A stretch of DNA of 64,000 nucleotides from the NCBI GenBank assembly GCA_020442065.1, contig JAGRKZ010000023.1, forward strand, positions 1 through 64,000. Direction: 5' to 3'. A program made the translations under genes and the position numbers. This DNA comes from Bauldia sp. GTDB taxonomy: Bacteria; Pseudomonadota; Alphaproteobacteria; Rhizobiales; Kaistiaceae. Every line of letters starts with the position of its first letter. Position 1 is the stretch's first letter. Below are positions 44,206 to 54,838 of this stretch, piece by piece. The notes beneath the pieces are model-generated. The model was not told the DNA's origin and searched no databases. It was given only the letters and a program-made list of their open reading frames with translations.

Positions 44206-45348
44206 ATGAGTAAACCGGGTGTTGTGACGTCGTTCTCGCCGCACAACGGTGCAGACATCTTCATCGGCGGGATGCCCTATCACGTTCAGAACGCTGACAA
44301 ATCCTGGAGCTTCACGAATCCGGCTCCTGACACGCTTCGGTTTGAGTTGCGATCCGGGGACGTCTGGGACGAGGACCCGGGTTACAAGGAAAGATCCGGG
44401 GTCAGCGGCGAGAGCTTCTTTGCCGCCGGGAAAACCATCGACATCACATACGATTTCATGATCGAGCCTGGCGCGGCCAATACCAGCGACTGGGTCGTTA
44501 TTGGCCAGCTTCATGCCGCCGATGGGTTCAGCAGCCCGCCTTTCGCGGTTGAACTGATCGGCGAGCAGCTTGCGATCAAGCTCCGGTACAAGGTTCCTGG
44601 AGGCGAATACCAGGAACAGTACGTATTCATCGACGATCAGCCGATCGTTCGGGGCAAGTACTACCATCTCCACGCGGTATTGGATTTCGATGCCCATGAC
44701 AACGCCGGCGCGGCCGACGTCTGGCTGGATGACGAGCACATCGGCGACTACTCGGGGTATCTTGGCTTCGGTGCCGGCTACTATTGGAAGGCGGACGTCT
44801 ATCGGGCAGCATCGCTGGAAACCATCGCTATCAATTTCCGGGACATGGTGATCGCCGGAGACCTCGGCGTTGAAATCTATGGCACCAGGAAAGGCGATGA
44901 AATCTCCTCCGATAGTCGCTTGTCCGGTCAGCCAAAACAGACCAACAAGGGCGACATTATCTATGGAGAGGAAGGGAAGGACAAGATCATCGGCCGAAAG
45001 GGGAATGATATTCTCATCGGCGGCGATGGAAAGGACGACCTGAAAGGCGGCAAAGGCGATGATACTCTAGCCGGTGGCCCGGGGAAGGACAAGCTGAAGG
45101 GTGGTGGCGGACACGACGTGTTCTTCTTCAAGGAAGGCGGCGGTAAGGATAAGATCATCGACTTCAAGGATGGCGTCGATGCCATCGCAATACCGCTGGA
45201 GCTTATCCCGGATCATGCGGAGATCGCGAACTATATCGAGAAGGTCAAAGGCGGAGTCATCCTCGACATTCCCGGCGGCGGGGAAGTCTTCCTGAAGAAC
45301 GTGAAGCCGGCGCAGCTCACTGACAAGAACGACGTTCTGCTGGTGTGA
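44206..45348 (+). CDS. RTX polysaccharide lyase (heparin-lyase-like domain)
   Basis: A 380-residue exported enzyme candidate. Residues 35-225 match the polysaccharide-lyase jelly roll related to heparin lyase I: LRFELRSGDVWDED, KERSG, VVIGQLHAADG, PFAVELIGEQLAIKLRYK, ADVWLDDEHIGDY and YYWKADVYRA. Residues 230-320 contain RTX repeats (GEEGKDKIIG, GGDGKDDLKG, GGPGKDKLKG), and the end is FKDGVDAIAIP to DVLLV. No signal peptide is present, so type I secretion is expected. Secreted RTX lyases such as PlyA and ExsH trim bacterial exopolysaccharides, and the operon just upstream looks like polymer synthesis. Confidence 0.8.
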   Translation: MSKPGVVTSFSPHNGADIFIGGMPYHVQNADKSWSFTNPAPDTLRFELRSGDVWDEDPGYKERSGVSGESFFAAGKTIDITYDFMIEPGAANTSDWVVIGQLHAADGFSSPPFAVELIGEQLAIKLRYKVPGGEYQEQYVFIDDQPIVRGKYYHLHAVLDFDAHDNAGAADVWLDDEHIGDYSGYLGFGAGYYWKADVYRAASLETIAINFRDMVIAGDLGVEIYGTRKGDEISSDSRLSGQPKQTNKGDIIYGEEGKDKIIGRKGNDILIGGDGKDDLKGGKGDDTLAGGPGKDKLKGGGGHDVFFFKEGGGKDKIIDFKDGVDAIAIPLELIPDHAEIANYIEKVKGGVILDIPGGGEVFLKNVKPAQLTDKNDVLLV

Positions 45349-45587
45349 TCAGCGGTGGGTTCACCGGCAATCGTCGGCCGCAGTGGTCGCGCTTTCCGTG
45401 CACAAGATGGAAGGCCGGGAGAAGGCCCGTCAGGTCCTCTCAGGCGTCCATGGCGGACGCCGTCTCGCCGGCGACGATCGAACCCAGCGCCGGCGGGCTG
45501 ATGTCGAAGGTGGTGTAGAGCCCGGTCTTGCCGCGCCGGACCTCTCCCCGAACCTCGGGAAAAACCGGTCCGGCCGCGCCGCAGCGC

Positions 45588-48500
45588 TCAGATCACCAGA
45601 TCGGCCACCATGAAGTCCTTGTGGTCGAGCTTCAGCCCCTTGTCGAGCACGGCGAACTTGACCTGCTTGGCGCCGCCCTTGCCGTCGCTGTCGGAGTAGA
45701 GCGCGCCTGACTTCTGGTCGTAGATGATGCGCACCTTGGCCGTGTCGGCCTTCTTGCCGATCTCGAACTGGCTCCCCTTCAGCTTCTTGCTCACGTTGAA
45801 GATGTCCGCGTCGAGCAGGATCTTGTCCTTGTTCGCCTTGAAGTGGATGACCTTGTCGACGTTGGTCTTCTTGTTCAGCGCCGTCGAAAAGACCAGCACG
45901 TCCTTGCCCTTGCCGCCGTCGAGCTTGTCCTTGCCGTCGCCGCCGTCGAGCCGGTCGTTGCCGTCCTCGCCCTTGAGCGTGTCGTTGCCACCGAGGCCGT
46001 TGACGATGTCGTTGTCGACTCCCGCGGACAGGACGTCGGCCCCCGCGGTACCGCTGACGATGTCATTGGTGTCGAGGCCGGTGATGGCGAACGTCGCGGT
46101 GGCCGTGTCGGTGCCGCCATCGCCGTCGCTGATCGTGTAGGTGAAGCTGTCCTGGCCTTTCGCGCCGAGGGGGAGGTGATCGAAGGCGTCGTTGGGGTTG
46201 TAGGTAAAGCTGCCACTGGCGTTCATCGTCAGCTTGGCGCCGGAGGCGAGCGTGATCGTCGCGCCGGGGACGAAAGACGCGCCATTGATCTTAGTGATCG
46301 TGAGCGTATCGCCGGTATCGGGGTCGGTGTCGGCGCCGCCGCCGTTGTTGGCGAGGACGTTTGCGACGACATTGGTCGCCTCGTTGGTGGCGAAATTGTC
46401 CGTCAGCGCCGCGGGCGCTGCGTTCTGCACTTCCACCGCCCCGAGGTCGACCGTGACCTTGCCGACGCGGGCTGCGCCGCGGGCGTCGAGCGGCAGCTGC
46501 TCGCCCTGGTCGCCGTCATTGTCGACGTCCTGTAAGTCGAACGGCACGGCCGTGTTCGAGCCGGCGTTCTGCGCCGTGCCACCGCGGAGGATCAGGACCG
46601 TCTCGACCGCCCCGCCATTGTCGGCAAGGACGCCGTGAATGAACGGGCCGCCCGTGACCGAAGCGAAGATCTGCGAGACGTCGGTCTCGATGATGTCGTC
46701 GGCATCGCCCAGGCCGACCTGCGAGAAGAGGTTGAAGCCGGCCGTGGCGATCGACCCCTGGACATCGTCGCCGGCGGCCCCGGCATCGTTGCCGGCGACG
46801 ATCGTGTTGGTCAGCGTCAGGGTTCCGCCGGAGGTATAGATGCCGCCGCCGTTGTCGGTGGCCGCGTTGCCGGTCAGGGTGGAGTTGAAGACGGTCGCCG
46901 TACCGCCGATCTGGTTGATGCCGCCGCCGTTCGTAGTCGCGGAGTTCCCGGCGAGGGTGGCGTTGACTAGTGTCAGGTTGGCGGTGTTCAAGATGCCGCC
47001 GCCGTGGATCAAGGCGGTGTTGTCGGCGAGCGTGACGTTGGCGAGTGTCGCGGTGGCGGTGTTCATGAGGCCACCGCCATAGCCGGCGGTGTTGGCCGAC
47101 AGCGTCGTGTTGGCCATGGTCAAGGTGCCAAAGTTGTACATACCACCGCCGCCGACGGCGTCGTTGCCGGTCAGCAGGGCGTTGGTGATGGCGAGCGTGG
47201 TGCCGCCGTCGACATAGATGCCGCCGCCATAGGCTGCATAGCCTCCGGTGATCGTCAGCGCGTCCAGCGTTGAGCTGCCGGCGGTCGCGTGGAACACCCG
47301 CGAGGAGCCAGCGGCGTTGATGGTGATGTCGGCCGTGCCATTGCCGTCGACATCGCCGCTGACAAAGACGTCGGAGGCGATGACCAGCTCGCCGCCGGCG
47401 AGTGTGACCGTGCCGCCGGCGAGCGAGGCGTGGAACGTGACGCTCGCGCCGTTGGTCGGGTCGGCATTGGCGAGGATCAGCGCCTCGCGGAGCGACAGGC
47501 CGCCGCCGTCGGCGATCTCGGCCGCGAGGTCGCCGGTGACGGTCCCGTCTTCATCGGCATCGCTGAGGGTGGTGACGACGAAGGTGTCGCTGGGCTGGGC
47601 CTCGAAGGCGCCGATGTCGCTCTGGCCGGAAGCTACCCGCGCAAAGCCGCGCGCGTCGACCGGCAGCGTCTCCGCGACATTGCTGTCGCTGTCGAGGTCG
47701 AGGGTGTCGGCCGGCAGTTGGGCATCGTCGCCGGCGTTCTGCGCGACACCGCCCTTCGCGATGGCGATGGTCTCTGCCGGTCCGCCATTGTCGGCGAGCA
47801 GGCCGGCGTCGAACGGGGCGATGCCGCCTGGGCCGTCAGGGTCGACGCTGACGACCGAAGCGAAGATGTCGGTGAGCGCTACGGCGCCCGGCTCCGGGGC
47901 ACCATCAACACTCAGCGTGTCGCCGACGATATTGGCGCCGGAAAGGACGGTCGCGCCGAGAATGTCGTCATTGCCGGTGGCGGCGCCATTGCCTGCGACG
48001 ATGCTGTTCGTCAGTGTCACGGTTGCGGAGTTATAGAGACCGCCGCCGAGAGATGCGCTGTTTCCGGACACGGTGACGTTGGTGAGCGTCGCGGTGCCGA
48101 AGTTTGCCATGCCGCCGCCGACATCTGCGCTGTTGCCGGAGAGGGTGACATTGGTCAGCGCCACCTGGCCGATGTTGTAGATTCCGCCGCCATAGTCCCC
48201 GGAATTGCCCGAGATAGTCGAATTGGCGACCGTCAGCGTGGCCGCGCCTCCGATGCGAATGCCGGCGCCATCGCTGGCTCCCCCGGTGATCGTCAGCGCC
48301 TCGAGGATCGACGTCCCGCCGGTGACGTTGAAGACCCGCGAGTGGCCGTCGGCGTCGATTGTGATGCCGGCCGCGCCGCCGTCGATCGTCACGTCGGAGG
48401 AAATGGTGAGTTGGCTGTTGGTCAGCGTCACCGTTCCGCCGCCAAGCGACGCATCGAAGACGATCGTGTCGGCCCCCGGCAGCGCGTTGGCAAGGATCAG

Positions 48501-51500
48501 CGCCTCGCGGAGCGACAGTCCGCCGCCGTCGGCGGTCTCGGCCTCGAGATCGCCCGTCACAGAGTCGTCGTCGCCCGTGTCGAGGAGCGTGGTGACGACC
48601 ATCGGCGAGGCCCGCTGGACCTCGAACGCGCCGAGGTCGGGCGCGGCGATGGTGTCGAGGTCGAAGTCGACGGAGCGCGTAAAGCCGCGGGCGTCTGTGG
48701 TGATGACGTCGTCAGTGTCGCCGTCGCCGTTGAGGTCGATGCCGAACGTGGTCTCGTCGAGGAAAGTCGCGTCGCTGGCGTCGAGCGCCGGGTTGGCGAC
48801 GTTGAGTTTCAGCGCAACCGTCTCGACCACGCCCCCATTGTCGGCAAGGACGCCGTGGGCAAACCCGCTGGCGGCGACCGACGCGAAGATCTGAAAGACG
48901 TCGGTCTCGATGATGTCGCCGCCATCGCCAACGCCGACCTGTGAGAACAGGTTGACGCCGGACGTGTAGATCGCCCCCTGGACGTCGACGCCGGCGGCTC
49001 CGGCGTTGTTGCCCGCGACGATCGTGTTTGTCAGGGTCGCGGTTCCGCCGGAGTTGTAGATGCCACCGCCAAAGGTCACGGCGGTATTGCCGGTGAAGGT
49101 GGAATTGACGATGCCGAGTGTCGCCGAACCGCCTAGATTGGCGACCCCGCCGCCGGTTGTTGCGGCGTTTCCTGCAAGCGTGGCGTTGACCAGAATCAGG
49201 TCGGCGTGGTTGTAGATGCCACCGCCCGATCCGTTGGCGCTGTTGTCGGACAAGGTGACGTTGGTGAGCGTCGCGGTGCCGAAATTCGCAACACCGCCGC
49301 CGTCGTAAACCGCTGCGCTGTTGCCGGAGACCGTGACATTGGCGAGGGTCGCGGCGCCGAAGCTGGAGAGACCACCCCCGGTGAACACCGCACTGTTGTC
49401 GGAGAGGGTCGTATTGAAGAGCGTCACTTCACCGCCGGCAAAGTTGTGGACGCCGCCGCCGTAGGAGGCGGTGTTGTCCGAGACGGTGGTGTTGGACAGC
49501 GTGGTGATGCCAGCGTTGCCGATACCGCCGCCGTAGTAGCCGGCGTTGCCCGACACCGTGGAATTGGCGATCGTCAGGGCAGCCCCGCCTTCGATGCGAA
49601 CGCCGCCGCCACTGCCGGCGCCTGCTTCGCCACCGGTGATGGTCAGCGCGTCGAGGGTCGATGTCCCGCCGGTGATGTGGAACACCCGCGAGCCGCCGTC
49701 GGCGTCGATGGTGATGTCCGCCTCGTTTTCGCCGTCGGTGTCTCCGTCGATGGTTACGTCGGAGGCGATGACCAGTTCGCCGCCCATGAGCGTCAGCGTC
49801 CCGTCCGCGAGCGAGGCGTGGAACGTGATGGTGGTGGCGTTGGTCGGGTCGGCATTGGCGAGGATCAGCGCCTCGCGGAGCGACAGGCCGCCGCCGTCGG
49901 CGATCTCGGCGGCGAGATCGCCGGTCACCGTCAGGTTGTCGCCGCTGTCGTCGAGGGTGGTGACCACGAAGCTGTCGTCGAGCTGGGCCTCGAAGGCGCC
50001 GAGGTCGGGCGTGCCACCGATGCCGTCGAAGTCCACGTCGCGATTGAAGCCGCGGGCGTCGGCGGTGATGACGTCGTCGGTGTCGCCGTCGCCGTTGAGG
50101 TCGACGCCGAGCGTCGCTTCGTCGAGGACCGTCGCGTCGCCGGCGTCGAGGGCGGGGTTGGCGAGATCGCGGTTGAGCGCGATGGTCTGGACGGGCCCGC
50201 CGTTGTCGGCGAGCGCGCCGGCATCGAAGAAGCCGTAGCCGCCGGGGTCGACGCTGGCAATTGACGCGAAGACGTCGGAGAGAGCGACCGTGCCCGACTG
50301 GGTGGCTCCGTCGAACAGGGCATCGCCGATGATATTGCTGCCGAGCAGGGTAGGGCTGCCGGGACCGCCGACCTGACCGTCCGCGGCGTCCTGATTGCCG
50401 GCTATGATGCTGTTGGCAATGCTGGTGCTGGCGCCGCTGGCGACGTAGAGGCCGCCGCCATCCGTGCCCCCACCGCCGGCCTGATTGCCGGAGATGGTCG
50501 CACTGACCAGCGTCATCGTGCCGTGATTGGAGACGGCTCCGTTGTAGCTGGCGTTGCCGAACACGGTGGTGTTGACCAACGTCGCCACGCCGCCCACGCC
50601 GTTGAAGACACCCGCACCGTAACCGCCGGTGTTGCTGGCGACGGTGGTGTTGAGCAGGGTCAGCGTGCCGCGGCTGTAGATGCCTCCGCCACCGTCGACG
50701 GCACTGACGGTATTGCCGGTCACAGTCGAGTTGATGACGGTGAGGCCGCTGCCCACGGCCACTCGGATGCCGCCACCGCCGGCGCTGATGTTTCCACCGG
50801 TGATGATCAGCGATTCTAGCGTCGACGTACCGGCGGTGACATTGAACACCCGCGTACCGCCGTTGGCGGCGATGGTGATATCGGCCTTCTCGTCGCCGTC
50901 GATATCGCCATCGATAGTCATATCGGAGGAGATGATCAGCTGTGGGCCGACAAGCGCAACCGTGCCGCCGACGTTGAAGGTGATCGTGTCCGCGCCGGGC
51001 AGCGTGTTGGCCCAGTGCAGTGCCTCGCGAAGCGACAGGCCGCCGCCGTCGGCGACGTCCGCCGCGAGATCGGCGCCGATGGTCTGGTTGGCGCCGATGT
51101 CGTCGAGCGCGGTGACAGTGAGCGTCTGAATCTCGAACGCGCCGATGTCGCTCTGGCCGACCGCCAGCCGGGCCTCGCCGCGGGCATCCACCGGCAGCGT
51201 CTCGCCGGTGTCGCTGTCGGCATCGAGGTCCTGCGGGTCGAGGGGCAGCTCGGCATCGTCGCCGGTGTTCTGCGCGAGGCCACCCTGCTTGATCGCGATG
51301 GTCTCGACCGGCCCGCCGTTGTCGGCAAGCACGCCGGAAACGACAGCGGTCTCGGGATTGGCGCCAACCACGGCAAAGATGTCGGTGAGCGTGCCGCCGA
51401 TGAGGTTGTTGCCGGCATAGACGGTGGCGCCGCCAGGCCCCGTTGAGACATTATCTCCGGAGCCGCCGGCGGTGTTGCCGGCAAGGATGCTGTTGGTGAC

Positions 51501-53381
51501 CGTCGCGTCGCCGAAGTTGCCGAGGCCGCCCCCGTTTTGTCCAGCGGCGTTCCCCGACACGGTGGCGTTCGTCACGCTCAATACGCCCGTGATCGTGTTG
51601 AAGACCGCGCCGCCGTCAACGAACGTGGCGCTGTTTCCCGACAGGGTGACGTTGACGAGCGTCGCAGCACCAAAATTGATGATGCCGCCGCCGTATTGCT
51701 GCGCCGTGTTGCCCGACAAGGTGGAGTTGGCGAGGGTGAGCGTGCCGGCGTTGCTGATGCCGCCGCCGCTAATCGACGCCGCACTGTCTGAAATTGTGGC
51801 GTTCACGATCGTCAGGTCGCCGGCGCCTGCGATGAAGATGCCGCCGCCGGAGCTGCTGGTCCCGCCGGTGATCGTCAGCGCGTCGAGCGTCGACGTTCCG
51901 GCCGTGACGTTGAGGACGCGGGAAGCGCCGTCGGCATCGATGGTGATATCGGCCTTGCCGTCGCCGTCGGTATCGCCGTCGATGACGACATCGGAGCTGA
52001 TGGTGAGCTGGGTGCCGCTGAGGGTAATGACGCCGTCGTCGATGCCCGCCGTGTCGCCGCCGGTGATCGCAGCGCCAAAGGTGATCCTCGTCCCGTTGGT
52101 CGCGTCGGTATCGAGGTCGGCGCCGTTGGCAAGGATCAGCGCTTCGCGGAGCGACAGGCCGCCGCCGTCGGCAATCTCCGCCGCCAGGTCGCCGGTGACG
52201 GTCTGGTTGACGCCGGTATCGTCCAGCGTGGTGACCACCAAACCGAAATCGGCCTGGGCCTCGAAGGCCCCGAGGTCCGGCGAACCCTCGACACCGTTGA
52301 AGTCCACGGCGCGCGCGAAGCCGCGTGCGTCGGTGAGGACAATGTCAGACGTGTCGCCGTCGCCATTGAGATCGACGCCGGCCGTCGTCTCGTCGAGGAA
52401 GGTTGCGTCGCCGGCATCGAGCGCCGGATTGGTCAGCGCGCGGTTGAGCGCGACGGTCTCGACCGGCCCGCCGTTGTCGGCAAGCGCGCCGGTATTGACG
52501 CCGACCCCGTTTGTCTCGAGCGAGGCGAAGGTGTCGGCGAGGCCGATCGTGCCGGGTTCGGGAGTGCCGTCAAGGCTCAGCGCGTCGCCGACGATGTTCG
52601 GGCCGGCAAGTGTTATCGGGTTGGAGATGTCGCCGCCATCGTTGCCGGCGACGATGCTGTTGGCGAGGGTAACCGCGCCTGCCGCGCCCTGGTTGTAGAT
52701 GCCGCCGTTGTAGAAACCGGTGTTGCCGGTCACCGTGACGTTGACCAGGATTGCCGTCCCGGAATTGTCGTTGAAGAAGGCGCCGCCGGCGAAGGTGGGG
52801 CCACTGGCGTTGCCGAACACGGTGACGTTGGTCAGCGTCGCCGCGCCCTGGTTGCTGATCCCGCCACCATAGTCCGACGACGCGGTGTTGCCCGACACGG
52901 TGCTGTCTAGGAGGGTCAGGGTGCCGACATTCTTGATCCCGCCGCCGTCGCCGTAGCTCGACTGATTGTCGGCTACGGTCGTGTGGGCGATCGTCAGCGT
53001 GGCGCCGCTGTCGATTCGCACGCCGCCGCCGTCCGACGCATTGCCGCCGGTGATCGTCAGCGCGTCGAGCGTCGAGGTGCCGCTGGTGATGTGGAACACC
53101 CTCGACGCGCCGTCGGCGTCGACGGTGATATCGGCCTTGTTGTCGCCATCGGTGTCCCCGTCGATCGTGACGTCGGAATCGATGACGAGCTGGCCGTTGG
53201 TCAGCGTCAGCGTGCCGCCAAACAGGGAAGGGTCGAAGGTGATGGTGTCTGGCGTATCCGCGCCGTTGGCCAGCGCCAGCCCAAGCGCTTCACGGAGGGA
53301 AAGTCCGGCTCCGTCGGGGGTGGTGCCTTCGCCACCCTCGAAGGTCTCGTCGACGAGCGTCGTGACGACGTAGTTGGCCAT
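45588..53381 (-). CDS. Giant repetitive RTX adhesin-like protein (six CSLREA-type/beta-helix units)
   Basis: A 2597-residue protein without a signal peptide. Six long units follow one another, each opening with a GLSLREAL motif (near residues 29, 412, 784, 1168, 1624 and 1964), then a parallel beta-helix region (ISSDVTIDGDTDGDGKADIT, STLDALTITGG, many TLTNVTVSGNSA rungs) and a calcium-loop-like DLNGDGDT. Around 2317-2430 is a cadherin-like domain (SGSFTYNPNDAFDHLP, YTISDGDGGTDTATATF). RTX repeats (NGLGGNDTLKG, GEDGNDRLDGG) lie near 2460-2500 and a C-terminal secretion-type tail ends the protein. It is probably a surface or matrix protein exported by a type I system encoded elsewhere. AGAGGG precedes ATG 53381. 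Confidence 0.85.
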   Translation of the reverse strand: MANYVVTTLVDETFEGGEGTTPDGAGLSLREALGLALANGADTPDTITFDPSLFGGTLTLTNGQLVIDSDVTIDGDTDGDNKADITVDADGASRVFHITSGTSTLDALTITGGNASDGGGVRIDSGATLTIAHTTVADNQSSYGDGGGIKNVGTLTLLDSTVSGNTASSDYGGGISNQGAATLTNVTVFGNASGPTFAGGAFFNDNSGTAILVNVTVTGNTGFYNGGIYNQGAAGAVTLANSIVAGNDGGDISNPITLAGPNIVGDALSLDGTPEPGTIGLADTFASLETNGVGVNTGALADNGGPVETVALNRALTNPALDAGDATFLDETTAGVDLNGDGDTSDIVLTDARGFARAVDFNGVEGSPDLGAFEAQADFGLVVTTLDDTGVNQTVTGDLAAEIADGGGLSLREALILANGADLDTDATNGTRITFGAAITGGDTAGIDDGVITLSGTQLTISSDVVIDGDTDGDGKADITIDADGASRVLNVTAGTSTLDALTITGGTSSSGGGIFIAGAGDLTIVNATISDSAASISGGGISNAGTLTLANSTLSGNTAQQYGGGIINFGAATLVNVTLSGNSATFVDGGAVFNTITGVLSVTNATVSGNAAGQNGGGLGNFGDATVTNSILAGNTAGGSGDNVSTGPGGATVYAGNNLIGGTLTDIFAVVGANPETAVVSGVLADNGGPVETIAIKQGGLAQNTGDDAELPLDPQDLDADSDTGETLPVDARGEARLAVGQSDIGAFEIQTLTVTALDDIGANQTIGADLAADVADGGGLSLREALHWANTLPGADTITFNVGGTVALVGPQLIISSDMTIDGDIDGDEKADITIAANGGTRVFNVTAGTSTLESLIITGGNISAGGGGIRVAVGSGLTVINSTVTGNTVSAVDGGGGIYSRGTLTLLNTTVASNTGGYGAGVFNGVGGVATLVNTTVFGNASYNGAVSNHGTMTLVSATISGNQAGGGGTDGGGLYVASGASTSIANSIIAGNQDAADGQVGGPGSPTLLGSNIIGDALFDGATQSGTVALSDVFASIASVDPGGYGFFDAGALADNGGPVQTIALNRDLANPALDAGDATVLDEATLGVDLNGDGDTDDVITADARGFNRDVDFDGIGGTPDLGAFEAQLDDSFVVTTLDDSGDNLTVTGDLAAEIADGGGLSLREALILANADPTNATTITFHASLADGTLTLMGGELVIASDVTIDGDTDGENEADITIDADGGSRVFHITGGTSTLDALTITGGEAGAGSGGGVRIEGGAALTIANSTVSGNAGYYGGGIGNAGITTLSNTTVSDNTASYGGGVHNFAGGEVTLFNTTLSDNSAVFTGGGLSSFGAATLANVTVSGNSAAVYDGGGVANFGTATLTNVTLSDNSANGSGGGIYNHADLILVNATLAGNAATTGGGVANLGGSATLGIVNSTFTGNTAVTFGGGIYNSGGTATLTNTIVAGNNAGAAGVDVQGAIYTSGVNLFSQVGVGDGGDIIETDVFQIFASVAASGFAHGVLADNGGVVETVALKLNVANPALDASDATFLDETTFGIDLNGDGDTDDVITTDARGFTRSVDFDLDTIAAPDLGAFEVQRASPMVVTTLLDTGDDDSVTGDLEAETADGGGLSLREALILANALPGADTIVFDASLGGGTVTLTNSQLTISSDVTIDGGAAGITIDADGHSRVFNVTGGTSILEALTITGGASDGAGIRIGGAATLTVANSTISGNSGDYGGGIYNIGQVALTNVTLSGNSADVGGGMANFGTATLTNVTVSGNSASLGGGLYNSATVTLTNSIVAGNGAATGNDDILGATVLSGANIVGDTLSVDGAPEPGAVALTDIFASVVSVDPDGPGGIAPFDAGLLADNGGPAETIAIAKGGVAQNAGDDAQLPADTLDLDSDSNVAETLPVDARGFARVASGQSDIGAFEAQPSDTFVVTTLSDADEDGTVTGDLAAEIADGGGLSLREALILANADPTNGASVTFHASLAGGTVTLAGGELVIASDVFVSGDVDGNGTADITINAAGSSRVFHATAGSSTLDALTITGGYAAYGGGIYVDGGTTLAITNALLTGNDAVGGGGMYNFGTLTMANTTLSANTAGYGGGLMNTATATLANVTLADNTALIHGGGILNTANLTLVNATLAGNSATTNGGGINQIGGTATVFNSTLTGNAATDNGGGIYTSGGTLTLTNTIVAGNDAGAAGDDVQGSIATAGFNLFSQVGLGDADDIIETDVSQIFASVTGGPFIHGVLADNGGAVETVLILRGGTAQNAGSNTAVPFDLQDVDNDGDQGEQLPLDARGAARVGKVTVDLGAVEVQNAAPAALTDNFATNEATNVVANVLANNGGGADTDPDTGDTLTITKINGASFVPGATITLASGAKLTMNASGSFTYNPNDAFDHLPLGAKGQDSFTYTISDGDGGTDTATATFAITGLDTNDIVSGTAGADVLSAGVDNDIVNGLGGNDTLKGEDGNDRLDGGDGKDKLDGGKGKDVLVFSTALNKKTNVDKVIHFKANKDKILLDADIFNVSKKLKGSQFEIGKKADTAKVRIIYDQKSGALYSDSDGKGGAKQVKFAVLDKGLKLDHKDFMVADLVI

Positions 53382-53755
53382 CGGGTGCCCTCTGCGGTAA
53401 TCCGCGCCGCGCGCGTGGCACCCGACGCAAGTCGCCCTATGACTGACCCGTCCGCTTGTCAGACATTACCAAAGACACTATGTCGCAGAGCGCATTTGTC
53501 GCAACCCAAAATTCCCGCGAATCAGATTGCGCACGCGAGCCGTTGCCCGCGCTGGGGGGCGTCAGACGGGAACGGATCGAAGGGCCTTCGGGCCGGCCGG
53601 TAAGAATTTGTCAATTCGGCAGAAGCGTTTACCGGACCCGACAGACAGGAAATGGGGCGGGACGCGCGTGCGGCCGACCCATGCCTGTCGCACGCGAAAA
53701 AAAGTGCTCCGGAAGACAAAGTCCGGTCCGATGTCCCGCGAGATGCAGTGCCTTG
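53382..53755. other. Intergenic region upstream of the giant RTX gene
   Basis: A 374-bp gap between two minus-strand genes. It should hold the promoter of the giant gene. A slightly AT-richer patch lies at 53460-53520. I see no gene; frames through it are not protein-like. Confidence 0.5.
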
Positions 53756-54667
53756 TCAGCTTCCGTCGGGCTGGGCGCCGTCCCGCGGGCCGACAATCGA
53801 TCCCGCCGGCGCCGGCATGGCCTGCTGCTGCGATCCGCCGGTTTCCTGGACGACGATCCGGTAGGCCTTGGAGCCCTCAAGGTTCCGCCAGAAGGCGAGG
53901 GCGGCGTAGCGCTGGAAGAGGTCGGGCGGCAGAATCGTCGTGCGCGGCCGCGGCTTGACCTCGGGGTGGACCCGATGGAGGCCGTCGAGGCCGAGCTGGG
54001 CGTCGAACTGCGGCTGGTCGTACGCGACATGCGCGAAGTCGTGGCCGAAGGGCTCCTCGCCGAGAAACTGGTAGAGGAGACCGAAGACCTCGGCGGGCCG
54101 CTGGGTGAGAAGGTCGTAGTCGATCAGGATGACGCGCTCGGCATAGTCCGAGTAGCAGGCCTCGCGAAGTGCGTGCCACGGAAAGCCGACCAGCCGGTTG
54201 GCATGGGCCAGCGCCTCGACCCGAGTATAGACGGTCGCCCGCTCGCCGGGGGAGTTGAAGAGCCGCGTGTTCTCGAAGGCGTTGTCGCGGAACTGCCGCT
54301 CGAGGCTGTCCATCACCCAGGCGACGTCGCGCACGCAGCAGATGACCTTTGCCTCGGGAAACAGCCGCATGAGCGCCGGGAGCTGCGCCGTCCAGGCGCG
54401 GTTGGTGTCGAAGATCACCGGCCGGTCGATGTCGGCATAATAGCTGTCGAAGAGCCCGCGGAGGAGTCGGGCCCGCTGTTCCTGGTTGACCAGGGTGGAG
54501 ATCTCGCTGCCGGCGGAGACCTGCGCCAGCACGGCTTCGAACAGCGAGGCCACCGGACTGGACATGCCGGCGTGGAAGCGGGGGTTCTGGCGCAGGATCG
54601 CCGCCGTCAGGGTCGATCCCGAGCGTGGCAGTCCGGAAATGAAGTGGAACCTGCTGGTTGCGCCCAT
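53756..54667 (-). CDS. Sulfotransferase family protein
   Basis: A 303-residue PAPS-dependent sulfotransferase. The 5'-phosphosulfate loop is FISGLPRSGSTLT (9-21) and the 3'-phosphate region is CVRDVAWVMDSL near residue 107. The closing part VHPEVKPRPRTTILPPDLF followed by Tyr/Trp residues fits bacterial sulfotransferases that act on proteins, glycans or small molecules. ATG 54667 is used because it precedes the P-loop by the normal distance and follows AGGAAT. It stands alone. Sulfation of a surface glycan is possible but not shown by the sequence. Confidence 0.82.
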   Translation of the reverse strand: MGATSRFHFISGLPRSGSTLTAAILRQNPRFHAGMSSPVASLFEAVLAQVSAGSEISTLVNQEQRARLLRGLFDSYYADIDRPVIFDTNRAWTAQLPALMRLFPEAKVICCVRDVAWVMDSLERQFRDNAFENTRLFNSPGERATVYTRVEALAHANRLVGFPWHALREACYSDYAERVILIDYDLLTQRPAEVFGLLYQFLGEEPFGHDFAHVAYDQPQFDAQLGLDGLHRVHPEVKPRPRTTILPPDLFQRYAALAFWRNLEGSKAYRIVVQETGGSQQQAMPAPAGSIVGPRDGAQPDGS

Positions 54668-54838
54668 CGCGATTCCTGGCCTCCACAGCAACCCGGGGCG
54701 CGACGAAACCCCGGATCGCGTCAACCGGTCATCCCGGTGTTAGCCGAAATCGGCGGTGCTGCAAACGTTGCGGGCGTCCGGGCGGCAGTATAGCGCTGCC
54801 GTCAGCCGGGCGGAGGGCTGCGGCGACCGGAGCGGAGT

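Noticed and set aside
45588-53381. Regular DNA repeats that might be a CRISPR or satellite
   Set aside because: They are in-frame protein repeats (SLREAL/beta-helix and RTX), with irregular spacing and no short spacers.
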